A stretch of 61,222 bases of DNA. Source: Holophagaceae bacterium (GTDB taxonomy: Bacteria > Acidobacteriota > Holophagae > Holophagales > Holophagaceae). Numbering within the stretch: the stretch's first letter is position 1; each line of letters begins with the position of its first letter. Where the stretch lies: the NCBI GenBank assembly GCA_017859955.1, contig JAFNAB010000021.1, positions 1 through 61,222 on the forward strand. Direction: 5' to 3'. The notes beneath the pieces are model-generated. The model did not search any database and was not told the origin of the DNA. It saw nothing but the letters and a program-made list of their open reading frames with translations. Shown here in pieces: positions 33,975 through 42,390 of this stretch. The translations under genes were made by a program, and so were the position numbers.

Positions 33975-36575
33975 ATGGGCAATGAAGTCCGTTTGACGAA
34001 TTCCACGACTGGCGGTCCAGTTTTCGTCTACGTGAAGGACGACAAGATCGTCCGGATGACCCCTATGGATTTTGACGATGCGGTCGACGCTCCCTCCTGG
34101 AAGATCGAGGCCCGCGGCAAGACCTTCACCCCCCCCCGCAAGACGACGGTCATGGCCTTCACCGCAGGCTTCAAGTCCATGATCTACTCCGACAAGCGCA
34201 TCATGACCCCCATGAAGCGTGTGGATTTCGACCCCAATGGGGATCGCAACATCCAGAACCGCGGCGTCTCCGGTTACGTGGCCATCTCCTGGGATGAGGC
34301 CGTGGACCTGCTGGTCAGCGAGATCAATCGCATCAAGCGCGAATCCGGTCCCTCCGCCATCCTGTCCTCCCCCAGCTCCCACCACATGTGGGGCAACGTG
34401 GGCTACCGGCACAGCACCTACTTCCGCTTCATGAACATGATGGGCTTCACCTATGCCGACCACAACCCCGATAGCTGGGAAGGCTGGCACTGGGGCGGCA
34501 TGCACATGTGGGGCTTCAGCTGGCGCCTCGGCAACCCCGAGCAGTACGATCTGCTCGAGGACGGCCTGAAGCACGCCGAGATGATCGTCTTCTGGTCCTC
34601 CGACCCCGAGACCAACTCCGGCATCTACGCCGCCCACGAATCCACCATCCGCCGCTACTGGCTGAAGGACCTGGGCGTCAAGATGGTCTTCATCGATCCC
34701 TTCTTCAACCACACCGCCGCCCTCCACAGCGACAAGTGGTTCTCCCCCAAGATCGGCACCGATCACGCCCTTTCCTTCGCCATCGCCTACACCTGGATCA
34801 CCGAAGGGACCTACGACAAGGAGTACGTGGCGACGCACGCCCACGGCTTCGAAGAGTGGGCCGACTACGTCCTCGGCAAGACCGATGGCGTGCCCAAGAC
34901 CTGTGAGTGGGCCGAGCTCGAGAGCGGCTGCTCCGCCCCCGACATCCGCGCCCTCGCCCGTGAGTGGGCCAAGAAGAACACCTACCTGGCCGCCGGCGGT
35001 CTGGGTGGCTGGGGCGGCGCCTGCCGCGCCTCCCACGGCATCGAGTGGTCCCGCGGCATGATCGCCCTGGCCACCATGCAGGGCATGGGCAAGCCCGGCT
35101 CCAACATCTGGTCCACCACCCAGGGCACGCCCGTGGACACCGAGTTCTACTTCCCCGGCTACGCCGAGGGCGGCATCTCCGGTGACTGCGAGAACTCCGC
35201 TGCCGGCTTCAAGTTCGCCTGGCGCATGTTCGACGGCAAGACCACCTTCCCCTCCCCCTCCAACCTCAACACCTCGGCTGGTCAGCACATTCCCCGTCTG
35301 AAGGTGCCTGAGTGCATCATGGGCGGTAAGTTCCAGTGGTCCGGCAAGGGCTTCGCCGGTGGCGACATCCAGCACCAGCTGCACCAGTACCAGTACCCCG
35401 CTCCCGGCTACTCCAAGATCAAGATGCTGTGGAAGTACGGCGGCCCCTGGCTCGGCACCATGACGGCCACCAACCGCTACGCCAAGATGTACACCCACGA
35501 CACCCTCGAATTCGTCGTCAGCCAGTCCATCTGGTTCGAGGGCGAGGTGCCTTTCGCCGATCTCATCCTGCCCGCTTGCACCAACTTCGAGCGCTGGGAC
35601 ATCTCCGAGTTCGCGAACTGCTCCGGCTACATCCCCGATAACTACATTCTCTGCAACCACCGTGTGATCTCCCTCCAGGCCAAGTGCATCGAACCCGTCG
35701 GCGAATCCAAGTCCGACTACGAGATCTACCGCCTGATCGCCAAGAAGCTGAACATCGAGCAGATGTTCTCCGAAGGCAAGGACGAGCTGGATTGGTGCGA
35801 GCAGTACTACAACGCGACGGACATGCCCAAGCACATGACCTTCGCCGAGTTCAAGAAGAAGGGCTACTTCGTGGTGCCCGACAACCCGGATCGCAAGAAG
35901 ACCGTCGCTCTCCGCTGGTTCGCCGAGGACCGCGAGAAGGACACTCCGGATTGGGGCCCCCGCCTCAACAACCAGGTCAACCGCAAGGGCCTGCAGACCA
36001 GCACCGGCAAGGTCGAGTTCATCGCCACCAGCCTGAAGAACTTCGAAGAGCAGGGCTTCATCGACGAATACCGTCCCGCCATGCACACCTACGTGCCGGC
36101 CTGGGAAAGCCACCACAGCCCCCTCGCCAAGAAGTACCCCCTCGGCATGCTGTCCCCCCACCCCCGCTACTCCATGCACACCATGGGCGACGGCAAGGAC
36201 AGCTTCATGAACGACATCAAGGACCACCGCGTCCTGGTGAACGGCCACTACTACTGGATCATGCGTATGAACAGCATTGATGCCGCCGCCCGTGGCATCA
36301 AGGATGGCGATCTGATCCGCGCCTTCAACGATCGTGGTTCGGTCATCCTCTGCGCGCAGGTCGGCGAGCGCCTCCAGCCCGGCACCGTGCACTCCTACGA
36401 GTCCTGCGCCGAATACAATCCGCTCGGCAAGCCCGGCAAGTCTGCGGACCGCGGCGGTTGCGTGAACATCCTCTCGCCCGATCGCTACATGTCCAAGTAC
36501 GCCTGCGGCATGGCCCCCAACTCCACCCAGCTCGAAGTTGAGAAGTGGGATGGCGGCATCTACGAGATCTACTGA
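33975..36575 (+). CDS. athL: Pyrogallol-phloroglucinol transhydroxylase large subunit (copy 2)
   Basis: 866 aa, close to the 875-aa Pelobacter acidigallici enzyme. Cytoplasmic bis-MGD molybdenum enzyme that converts pyrogallol to phloroglucinol. Pocket residues I recall from the known structure (Ser175, Trp176, Arg153, His144, Trp354, Tyr404, Phe468, Cys557) map with one constant offset of eight to S167, W168, R145, H136, W346, Y396, F460 and C549. The recalled Asp145 falls on H137. No N-terminal Fe-S cysteines and no twin-arginine signal. AAGGAG precedes the ATG. The small-subunit gene follows after 48 bases. This is the most orthodox of the three copies. Confidence 0.92.
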   Translation: MGNEVRLTNSTTGGPVFVYVKDDKIVRMTPMDFDDAVDAPSWKIEARGKTFTPPRKTTVMAFTAGFKSMIYSDKRIMTPMKRVDFDPNGDRNIQNRGVSGYVAISWDEAVDLLVSEINRIKRESGPSAILSSPSSHHMWGNVGYRHSTYFRFMNMMGFTYADHNPDSWEGWHWGGMHMWGFSWRLGNPEQYDLLEDGLKHAEMIVFWSSDPETNSGIYAAHESTIRRYWLKDLGVKMVFIDPFFNHTAALHSDKWFSPKIGTDHALSFAIAYTWITEGTYDKEYVATHAHGFEEWADYVLGKTDGVPKTCEWAELESGCSAPDIRALAREWAKKNTYLAAGGLGGWGGACRASHGIEWSRGMIALATMQGMGKPGSNIWSTTQGTPVDTEFYFPGYAEGGISGDCENSAAGFKFAWRMFDGKTTFPSPSNLNTSAGQHIPRLKVPECIMGGKFQWSGKGFAGGDIQHQLHQYQYPAPGYSKIKMLWKYGGPWLGTMTATNRYAKMYTHDTLEFVVSQSIWFEGEVPFADLILPACTNFERWDISEFANCSGYIPDNYILCNHRVISLQAKCIEPVGESKSDYEIYRLIAKKLNIEQMFSEGKDELDWCEQYYNATDMPKHMTFAEFKKKGYFVVPDNPDRKKTVALRWFAEDREKDTPDWGPRLNNQVNRKGLQTSTGKVEFIATSLKNFEEQGFIDEYRPAMHTYVPAWESHHSPLAKKYPLGMLSPHPRYSMHTMGDGKDSFMNDIKDHRVLVNGHYYWIMRMNSIDAAARGIKDGDLIRAFNDRGSVILCAQVGERLQPGTVHSYESCAEYNPLGKPGKSADRGGCVNILSPDRYMSKYACGMAPNSTQLEVEKWDGGIYEIY

Positions 36576-36623
36576 TCGTAGTTTTTCGATCGTTCACCAA
36601 TCCTCAACTGGAGAAAAATCAAA

Positions 36624-37448
36624 ATGTCTCAATTCTACATGGTTATCGACGTAGCCAAGTGCCATGACTGCAACAACTGCTTCATGGCCTGCAAGGACGA
36701 GCACGTGGGCAATGACTGGCCCGGCTACACGGCTGCCCAGCCCCGCCACGGCCAGCGTTGGATGAACATCCAGCGCCGCGAGCGCGGCCAGTACAACCGC
36801 AACGACGTGGCCTTCCTGGCCATGCCCTGCCAGCACTGCGAGAACGCCCCCTGTGAAAAGGCCGGCAACGGCGCAGTCACCCGTCGCGCCGACGGCATCG
36901 TCATGATCGACATGGAAAAGGCCAAGGGCAACGAAGCGCTCGCCAAGTCCTGCCCCTACGGCGCCATCTACTACAACGAAGAGATCAAGTGCTCCCAGAA
37001 GTGCACGGGCTGCGCCCACCTGCTGGACAGCAAGGAGTGGACCCCCAAGCAGCCCCGCTGCTCCCACACCTGCCCCACCGGAGCCATGCAGTACTTCAAC
37101 ATCACGCCCGCCGAGATGGAGAAGAAGATCAAGGAAGAGGGCCTGCAGGCCTACAAGGCCGAGCTGGGCACCCAGCCCCGCGTCCTTTACAAGAACCTGC
37201 AGAAGTTCACCAAGAACTTCATCGCCGCTGGCGTCCTGGTCAAGGGCGACTGCTTCGAGAACGCCACGGTCACCCTCAAGGGTGCCGGTGTGGACGCCAC
37301 CCAGAAGACCAACTTCTTCGGTGACTTCAAGTTCGACGGCCTGGAGAACGGTGAATACACCCTCGAGGTCGATGCCGCCGGCAAGAAGGCTTCCTGCCAG
37401 GTGACGATCAAGGATGAGTCCAAGAATCTGGGCTACATCCAGCTGTAA
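36624..37448 (+). CDS. athS: Transhydroxylase iron-sulfur small subunit (copy 2)
   Basis: 274 aa, exactly the size known for the transhydroxylase beta subunit. MSQFYMVIDVAKCHDCNNC starts the first cluster; others are CQHCENAPC, SCPYGAIYY and CTGCAHLL with CSHTCPTGAMQ, giving three [4Fe-4S] clusters. The C-terminal 80 residues form the beta-barrel domain (FFGDFKFDGLENGEYTLEV). GGAG lies before the ATG. A stem-loop at 37461-37490 ends the pair. The subunit is thought to hold electron-transfer clusters, although the net reaction is redox-neutral. Confidence 0.92.
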   Translation: MSQFYMVIDVAKCHDCNNCFMACKDEHVGNDWPGYTAAQPRHGQRWMNIQRRERGQYNRNDVAFLAMPCQHCENAPCEKAGNGAVTRRADGIVMIDMEKAKGNEALAKSCPYGAIYYNEEIKCSQKCTGCAHLLDSKEWTPKQPRCSHTCPTGAMQYFNITPAEMEKKIKEEGLQAYKAELGTQPRVLYKNLQKFTKNFIAAGVLVKGDCFENATVTLKGAGVDATQKTNFFGDFKFDGLENGEYTLEVDAAGKKASCQVTIKDESKNLGYIQL

Positions 37449-37460
37449 GTTCTAGTCCCG

Positions 37461-37494
37461 TGGGGGAGCCCTTCTCGAAGGGTTCCCCCATTTC
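37461..37494 (+). terminator. Terminator after transhydroxylase pair 2
   Basis: TGGGGGAGCCCTTC and GAAGGGTTCCCCCA form a 14-bp stem with one G-T pair, followed by TTTC, 12 bases past the stop. Confidence 0.65.
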
Positions 37495-37528
37495 ACTCCT
37501 TTGATGTTGCAGCAACCATCCAATGGCT

Positions 37529-37557
37529 GCGCAATAATCCTCGAAACGAGGTTGCGC
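37529..37557 (+). promoter_or_regulatory. Hairpin covering the ribosome-binding site of the flavodoxin-like gene
   Basis: GCGCAA-TAAT-CCTCG-AAA-CGAGG-TTGCGC folds into two stacked stems (6 and 5 bp) ending one base before the ATG at 37559. The only Shine-Dalgarno-like GAGG is inside the stem. Translation may be controlled by unfolding; this is inferred. Confidence 0.5.
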
Positions 37558-37558
37558 C

Positions 37559-38113
37559 ATGAAACAGATCGTCATATTCAACGGCAGCCCCCGCATGGAC
37601 GGGAACACCGTGACCCTCCTCAACACCGTGGCCCGCGGAGCCCGGGATATGGGCGCGGATGTGAAGTTCTACACCCTTTTCAAGATGAAGTTCATGGCCT
37701 GCCAGAGCTGCTTCGCCTGTCGGGTCAAAGACGATTGCATCATCAAGGATGAACTCCACGAAGCCCTTCAGAAGGTGAAGGAGGCTGATGCCATCGTTGT
37801 GGGCTCTCCCATCTACATGATGCAGATGACTGGCCCCGTCAAGAACCTCTATGACCGCCTCTTCCCCCTGACGGACGACCAGTATCAGCCCCGCTTCGGC
37901 AAGAAGAAGATCCTCACCGTATACTCTCAGGGAATGGAAGACCCCCACATGTTCGATTCCTACTTCGAGTACACCGCCGCCATGTTCCCGGCCCTTGGAT
38001 TCGATCTGGCCGACAACATCGTGTGCACCAATGGAAACGACCCCGAAAGCGCCGAACACGACGCAGCCCTGAAAATCCGCGCCTACGAGGCAGGCAAGGC
38101 CCTGGCCCGTTAA
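37559..38113 (+). CDS. Flavodoxin-family NAD(P)H-dependent oxidoreductase with cysteine cluster motif
   Basis: 184 aa. KQIVIFNGSPRMDGNTVTLL is the FMN phosphate loop of NADPH-dependent FMN reductases. CQSCFACRVKDDC is the compact cysteine set seen in iron-sulfur flavoproteins and related reductases. GSPIYMMQMTGPVKNLYDRL is the second flavin loop. The protein could pass electrons to an aromatic or quinone intermediate, or supply reduced flavin. It lies between two transhydroxylase pairs and 20 bases before a small unknown gene, so it is likely co-transcribed with it. The start hairpin is listed separately. Confidence 0.82.
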   Translation: MKQIVIFNGSPRMDGNTVTLLNTVARGARDMGADVKFYTLFKMKFMACQSCFACRVKDDCIIKDELHEALQKVKEADAIVVGSPIYMMQMTGPVKNLYDRLFPLTDDQYQPRFGKKKILTVYSQGMEDPHMFDSYFEYTAAMFPALGFDLADNIVCTNGNDPESAEHDAALKIRAYEAGKALAR

Positions 38114-38132
38114 GAAACGATGAGGTAGCACC

Positions 38133-38435
38133 ATGAAGATGACCAACGGCCAGCAGATTATCGACAAGCTCAATGCCGCCATGGAGTCCATGAGCAGGGA
38201 AGACCTGGAAAAGGTCGTGAAGGAATCCGTCGCCCGTGCGGAGGAACTGGAAGGCAGTTCCATGCTGCTTGCGACCCACCTGAAAGTCCTCTGCCACAAA
38301 AACGGAGGCACGCTGGCCTATACCAAGGAAGAATTCGACGCGGCCTCCAAGGCGGATATGGCCTTCAATGTCGAATACGGTGTCAAGGACAACAAGGAAG
38401 CCTGCATCCTGAAGCTCACGCCCAGGGAAAAGTAG
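38133..38435 (+). CDS. Conserved-looking 100-aa hypothetical protein
   Basis: I do not recognise the family. The protein is soluble and mostly helical at the start (MKMTNGQQIIDKLNAAMESM, then EDLEKVVKESVARAEELEG). A more mixed C-terminal half contains LCHKNGGTLAYTKEEFDAA and ends in ILKLTPREK. It has one cysteine in each half and no signal peptide or membrane helix. GAGGT lies eight bases before the ATG. It is 20 bases behind the flavodoxin-like gene and in front of the third transhydroxylase, so a small binding or accessory role in the phenol pathway is possible. Confidence 0.7.
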   Translation: MKMTNGQQIIDKLNAAMESMSREDLEKVVKESVARAEELEGSSMLLATHLKVLCHKNGGTLAYTKEEFDAASKADMAFNVEYGVKDNKEACILKLTPREK

Positions 38436-38602
38436 TCAGCACTTCGACGAGCGGCTTCAGGCCCTTATGCAGCCCTGACATAAAGACCTAGTGCAGACAG
38501 CTTTTGCACTTGGTCCACCGCAAGGTGCATCACCCCGTCGAGCAGATGAAACAGGGAGGAGAAAGTCTTCCCATGCACGCCTGCATTCGTCTATAATTTA
38601 CG

Positions 38603-38620
38603 ATACAGCTGCACCGCATA
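38603..38620. promoter_or_regulatory. GATACAGCTGCACCGCAT site upstream of transhydroxylase copy 3
   Basis: Shares both seven-base flanks with the 29774 site (GATAC and ACCGCAT). It is 35 bp from the gene start, where a regulator would affect initiation. Confidence 0.4.
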
Positions 38621-38654
38621 GCAATACACCATCCCTCAGGATATGGACATCCCC

Positions 38655-41228
38655 ATGACCGGCGAGAAGAGACTTACTAACAGCACCACGGGTGGCCCCG
38701 TGTTCGTCGACGTCAAGGACGGCAAGATTGTGCGCATCGTGCCGATGGACCTGCGCGAGGAGGATGCCGCCTCCTGGGAGATCGAAGCCAGAGGCCAAAC
38801 GTTCAGCCCTCCCCGGAAGGCCACGATCACCCCCGTGACCGCCGCCCAGAAGTCGCTGATCTACAGCCCCAAACGCCTCCTGTACCCCATGAAGCGGGTG
38901 GACTTCGACCCGGATGGGGAACGCAACTGTGAAAACCGTGGCATTTCCGGCTACGAGCGGATCAGCTGGGAAGAGGCCCTGGACATCGTTTCCAAGGAAA
39001 TGATCCGGATCAAGCGGGAACACGGCCCCGCCGCCATTCTGAGCACCGCCAGCTCCCACCACCTGTGGGGCAATGTCGGGTACCGATTCAGCACGCTGTT
39101 CCGGTTCATGAACCTGGCAGGCTTCACCTACGCCGACCACAACCCCGACAGCTGGGAAGGCTGGCATTGGGGCGGCATGCATACCTGGGGATTCAGCTGG
39201 CGCCTGGGCAATCCCCCCCAGTACGACCTGCTGGAGGATGGCCTCAAGCATACGGAGACCATCATCTTCTGGTCCTCGGACCCCGAAGTGAACAACGGGA
39301 TCTACAGCGCTTTCGAAAGCACCCCCCGACGTTTCTGGCTCAAGGAGCTGGGCGTCAAGATGATCTTCATTGATCCCTACTTCAATCACAGCGCGGGGCT
39401 CTTCGCCGACAAGTGGTTCTCGCCCCGGCTCGGCACCGACGCCGCCCTGGCGGCGGGCATCGCCTACGTGTGGATCACCGAAGGCCTCTACGACAAAGAG
39501 TATGTGGAGACCCGGACCCAGGGTTTTGAGCAGTGGAAGGCCTACATCCTTGGGGGCGAGGACGGCATCCCCAAGACCCCGGAATGGGCGGCCAACGAGA
39601 CTCGTATCCCGGCCCGTGAGATCAAGGCCCTGGCCCGGGAGTGGGGCACCACCAGGACCACCCTGGCCGCCGGCGGCCTCGGAGGCTGGGGTGGCGCCTG
39701 CCGCTCAGCCACGGGCAATGAGTGGTCCCGCTTCATGATCTGCCTGGCTGCCATGCAGGGTCTGGGCAAACCGGGACGCAACATCTGGTCGACGACCCAG
39801 GGGGCTCCCTGTGACGAGACATTCTACTTCCCGGGCTATGCCGAGGGGGGCATCGCCTGCGACACCGGGAACTCCGCCGCGGGCTATGAGTTCGCCAATC
39901 GGATGTTCGCGAATGCCCGCCCTTCCAGCAATCCCATCAACAGCCCTTCTGGCCAGCACATTCCCCGCCTCCGCATCCCCGAGGCCATCCTGGAGGGACA
40001 GCTCGAGTGGCGCGGCAAGGGTTTCTGCGGCTCCGCCATCGAGGCCCAGTTCCAGAAGTACGAGTACCCTGCCCCCGGCTATCCGCGGATCCAGATGTAC
40101 TACCGCTATGGCGGCTCCTTCATCGGCACCATGACCGAAACCAACCGCTACGTGAAGATGTACCAGACGGACAAGCTCCCCTTCGCCGTGAACCAGTCCA
40201 TCTGGTTCGAGGGCGAGGCCCAGTTTGCCGATATCATCCTCCCGGCCTGCACGAACTTCGAACGCTGGGACATCAGCGAGTTTGCCAACTGCTCGGGCTA
40301 CATTCCCCACACCTACAGCCAGTGCAATCATCGGATCATCAGCCTCCAGGCCAAGTGCATCGAACCCCTGGGTGAGTCCAAGTCGGACTACGAGATCTTC
40401 GCGGAGCTGTCCAAGCGACTCGGTCTCTGGGAAGCCTTCACGGACGGAGGCAAGACGGAGCTGGACTGGGTGAAGCAGGTCTTCCACGCGACGGATCTCC
40501 CCAAGGGCATCACCTGGGAGGAGTTCCTGGAGAAGGGCTACTACGTCGTGCCCAACAAGCCCAAGGGCAGCCCCTCCACCCCCGCCATGCAGTGGTTCGC
40601 CGAAGGCCGGAAGAAGGACACCCCGGACTGGGGCCCGATGCCCCACGACCAGGTCGCCATGGAAGGCCTTCAGACCACCTCTGGAAAGATCGAGTTCGAG
40701 AGCTCAAGCCTGAAGCGCTTCGATCCCAACGATGCCGAGCGAAGCCCCGTGGCCAAATACGTCCAGTCCTGGGAGGGGCACCATTCTCCCAGCTACAACC
40801 GATTCCCCCTTCAGGTGGTGTCGCCGCACCCGCGCTTCAGCTTCCACACCATGGGCGATCTGAAGGGCAGCTGGCTGAACGAAATCCGCGACCATCGTGT
40901 GCTCAAGGAAGATGGCCACCGCTATTGGATCATCCGCATCAACACCCAGGACGCTGCGGCCCGGGGCATCAAGCAGCACGATCTGGTGAAGGTGTTCAAC
41001 GATCGGGGCGAAGTGATCATGGCGGCCCAGATCACGGAACGGATCCCCTCCGGAACGGTGCACTCCTACGAGTCCTGCGCCGACTACCAGGCCTTGGGCA
41101 AACCCGGCGAATCGCCGGACCGGGCGGGCTGCATCAACCTCTTGACCCCCAAGCGATTCATGACCAAGAACTCCTATGGCATGGCCTCCAATTCCTGCCT
41201 GGTCCAGATCGAGAAGTGGGAGGAATAG
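38655..41228 (+). CDS. athL: Pyrogallol-phloroglucinol transhydroxylase-type large subunit (copy 3)
   Basis: 857 aa. Closely related to copy 2 across its whole length, with the same pocket residues: the HH pair, GYR, PDSWEGW, GGLGGWGGACR, FPGYAEGG, GKGF and FANCSGY. Expected to act on pyrogallol or a similar trihydroxybenzene. I start at the ATG at 38655 because MTGEKRLTNSTTGG then aligns without overhang to MGNEVRLTNSTTGG; an ATG at 38643 is also possible, and neither has a strong Shine-Dalgarno. It lies four bases from its small-subunit gene. Duplicate enzymes may differ in substrate (gallate-derived versus methoxylated phenols) or in regulation. Confidence 0.9.
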   Translation: MTGEKRLTNSTTGGPVFVDVKDGKIVRIVPMDLREEDAASWEIEARGQTFSPPRKATITPVTAAQKSLIYSPKRLLYPMKRVDFDPDGERNCENRGISGYERISWEEALDIVSKEMIRIKREHGPAAILSTASSHHLWGNVGYRFSTLFRFMNLAGFTYADHNPDSWEGWHWGGMHTWGFSWRLGNPPQYDLLEDGLKHTETIIFWSSDPEVNNGIYSAFESTPRRFWLKELGVKMIFIDPYFNHSAGLFADKWFSPRLGTDAALAAGIAYVWITEGLYDKEYVETRTQGFEQWKAYILGGEDGIPKTPEWAANETRIPAREIKALAREWGTTRTTLAAGGLGGWGGACRSATGNEWSRFMICLAAMQGLGKPGRNIWSTTQGAPCDETFYFPGYAEGGIACDTGNSAAGYEFANRMFANARPSSNPINSPSGQHIPRLRIPEAILEGQLEWRGKGFCGSAIEAQFQKYEYPAPGYPRIQMYYRYGGSFIGTMTETNRYVKMYQTDKLPFAVNQSIWFEGEAQFADIILPACTNFERWDISEFANCSGYIPHTYSQCNHRIISLQAKCIEPLGESKSDYEIFAELSKRLGLWEAFTDGGKTELDWVKQVFHATDLPKGITWEEFLEKGYYVVPNKPKGSPSTPAMQWFAEGRKKDTPDWGPMPHDQVAMEGLQTTSGKIEFESSSLKRFDPNDAERSPVAKYVQSWEGHHSPSYNRFPLQVVSPHPRFSFHTMGDLKGSWLNEIRDHRVLKEDGHRYWIIRINTQDAAARGIKQHDLVKVFNDRGEVIMAAQITERIPSGTVHSYESCADYQALGKPGESPDRAGCINLLTPKRFMTKNSYGMASNSCLVQIEKWEE

Positions 41229-41232
41229 CGCG

Positions 41233-42066
41233 ATGAAGAAAGTCAATCTGATCATCGATGTCGCCCGTTGCCACGATTGCAACAACTGCTTCATCAGCTG
41301 CAAGGATGAGCACTGGGACAACGATCACTCACCCATCGCGGTCTCCCAACCCCGGCACGGCCACCGATGGATGGACATCCTGAACATTGAGCGGGGCAAG
41401 TACCCCCTCCAGGACGTCTGCTATCTCCCCAAGCCCTGCATGCACTGCGAGGATGCCCCCTGCATTCAGGCCTCTGGAGACGGTGCGGTCTACCGGCGCG
41501 AGGATGGCATCGTGATCATCGACCCGGAAAAGGCTGCGGGGCGGGAAGATCTCGCTGCCAGCTGCCCCTACGGGGCCATCTACTGGAATGAGGAAAAGAA
41601 GCTCCCCCAGAAGTGCACCATGTGCGCCCATCTGCTGGACCAGGGCTGGGAACAGCCCCGCTGTTCCCACTCCTGCGCCACGGGGGCCATGGAGTTCGTC
41701 CTGCTCGAGGATGCGGAGATGCAGCAGCGCGTCGAGGCCGAAGGATTGGAGCATTTCCACCCCGAGTACAAGACCCGGCCAAGGGTCTGGTACAAGAACC
41801 TCTTCCGCTTCACCAAGTGCCACATCGCCGGAAGCGTGGCCATCGACTATGGCCTGGAGTGCGCCGTGGGCGCCAAGGTGACCATCACTCACCAGAAGAG
41901 CGGGGAGGTCTGGACCACCCTCGCCAATAATTACGGCAATTTCAAGCTGGACGGTTTTGAGAAGAAGAGCGGCAAGTATCGGATCGATGTCGAGCTCAAC
42001 GGCATCACCAAGTCCTGTGTTTTTGAACTCACGGAAAGTATCAACCTGGGTGTGATCCATTTGTAA
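41233..42066 (+). CDS. athS: Transhydroxylase-type iron-sulfur small subunit (copy 3)
   Basis: 277 aa. It begins MKKVNLIIDVARCHDCNNCF, and the usual cluster motifs follow: CMHCEDAPC, SCPYGAIYW, CTMCAHLL and CSHSCATGAM. The C-terminal beta-barrel domain (about 195-277) ends in INLGVIHL, matching the endings of the other two small subunits. The start at 41233 uses GGAGGAA at the end of the large-subunit gene as its ribosome-binding site. It is followed 38 bases later by an IS630-type HTH gene and then moeA, forming one likely operon. Confidence 0.9.
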   Translation: MKKVNLIIDVARCHDCNNCFISCKDEHWDNDHSPIAVSQPRHGHRWMDILNIERGKYPLQDVCYLPKPCMHCEDAPCIQASGDGAVYRREDGIVIIDPEKAAGREDLAASCPYGAIYWNEEKKLPQKCTMCAHLLDQGWEQPRCSHSCATGAMEFVLLEDAEMQQRVEAEGLEHFHPEYKTRPRVWYKNLFRFTKCHIAGSVAIDYGLECAVGAKVTITHQKSGEVWTTLANNYGNFKLDGFEKKSGKYRIDVELNGITKSCVFELTESINLGVIHL

Positions 42067-42103
42067 AGCCGATCGCCCCCCAAGAATCCAGATGGAGCAA
42101 GCC

Positions 42104-42388
42104 ATGGGACGCCATTCCATGCGATCGCCCTTGATCCTGAGCAGCGAGACCATCAGCCATCTCATGATGGTCGCCTTTTCCCCTCAGGAACCAGAGCCCA
42201 AGTCCGTTCGCGCACGGGTCATCCTGGCCTACGCGGGTGGGGCCCGGATCAGCACCATTTCCAGGCATCTCCAGCTCAATCGGCCACGAATCAACCGTAT
42301 CCTCGACCAGGCCATGGGTATGGGTGTCCTGGAATCTCTGAAGGAGCGTCGGGGTCGCGGTGAGCGCAACCGGATGCAGGCAGTCTAG
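42104..42388 (+). CDS. IS630-type helix-turn-helix protein, downstream of transhydroxylase pair 3
   Basis: 94 aa. It starts MGRHSMRSPLILSSETISHL and is by eye about half identical to the protein at 9439-9921, with near-identical segments LAYAGGARI, LNRPRINRILDQA and GVLESLKERRGR. It corresponds only to the first DNA-binding domain of IS630 transposases; it lacks the second helical domain of its paralogue and any catalytic part. GGAG precedes the ATG with the same spacing as in the paralogue. moeA starts three bases after its stop. A small DNA-binding regulator of the molybdoenzyme operon is the best inference. Confidence 0.72.
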   Translation: MGRHSMRSPLILSSETISHLMMVAFSPQEPEPKSVRARVILAYAGGARISTISRHLQLNRPRINRILDQAMGMGVLESLKERRGRGERNRMQAV

Positions 42389-42390
42389 CC

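Noticed and set aside
33960-36392. An 810-codon open frame opposite transhydroxylase copy 2
   Set aside because: The same codon-bias shadow; similar shadows lie opposite copies 1 and 3, UbiD and the MFS gene.
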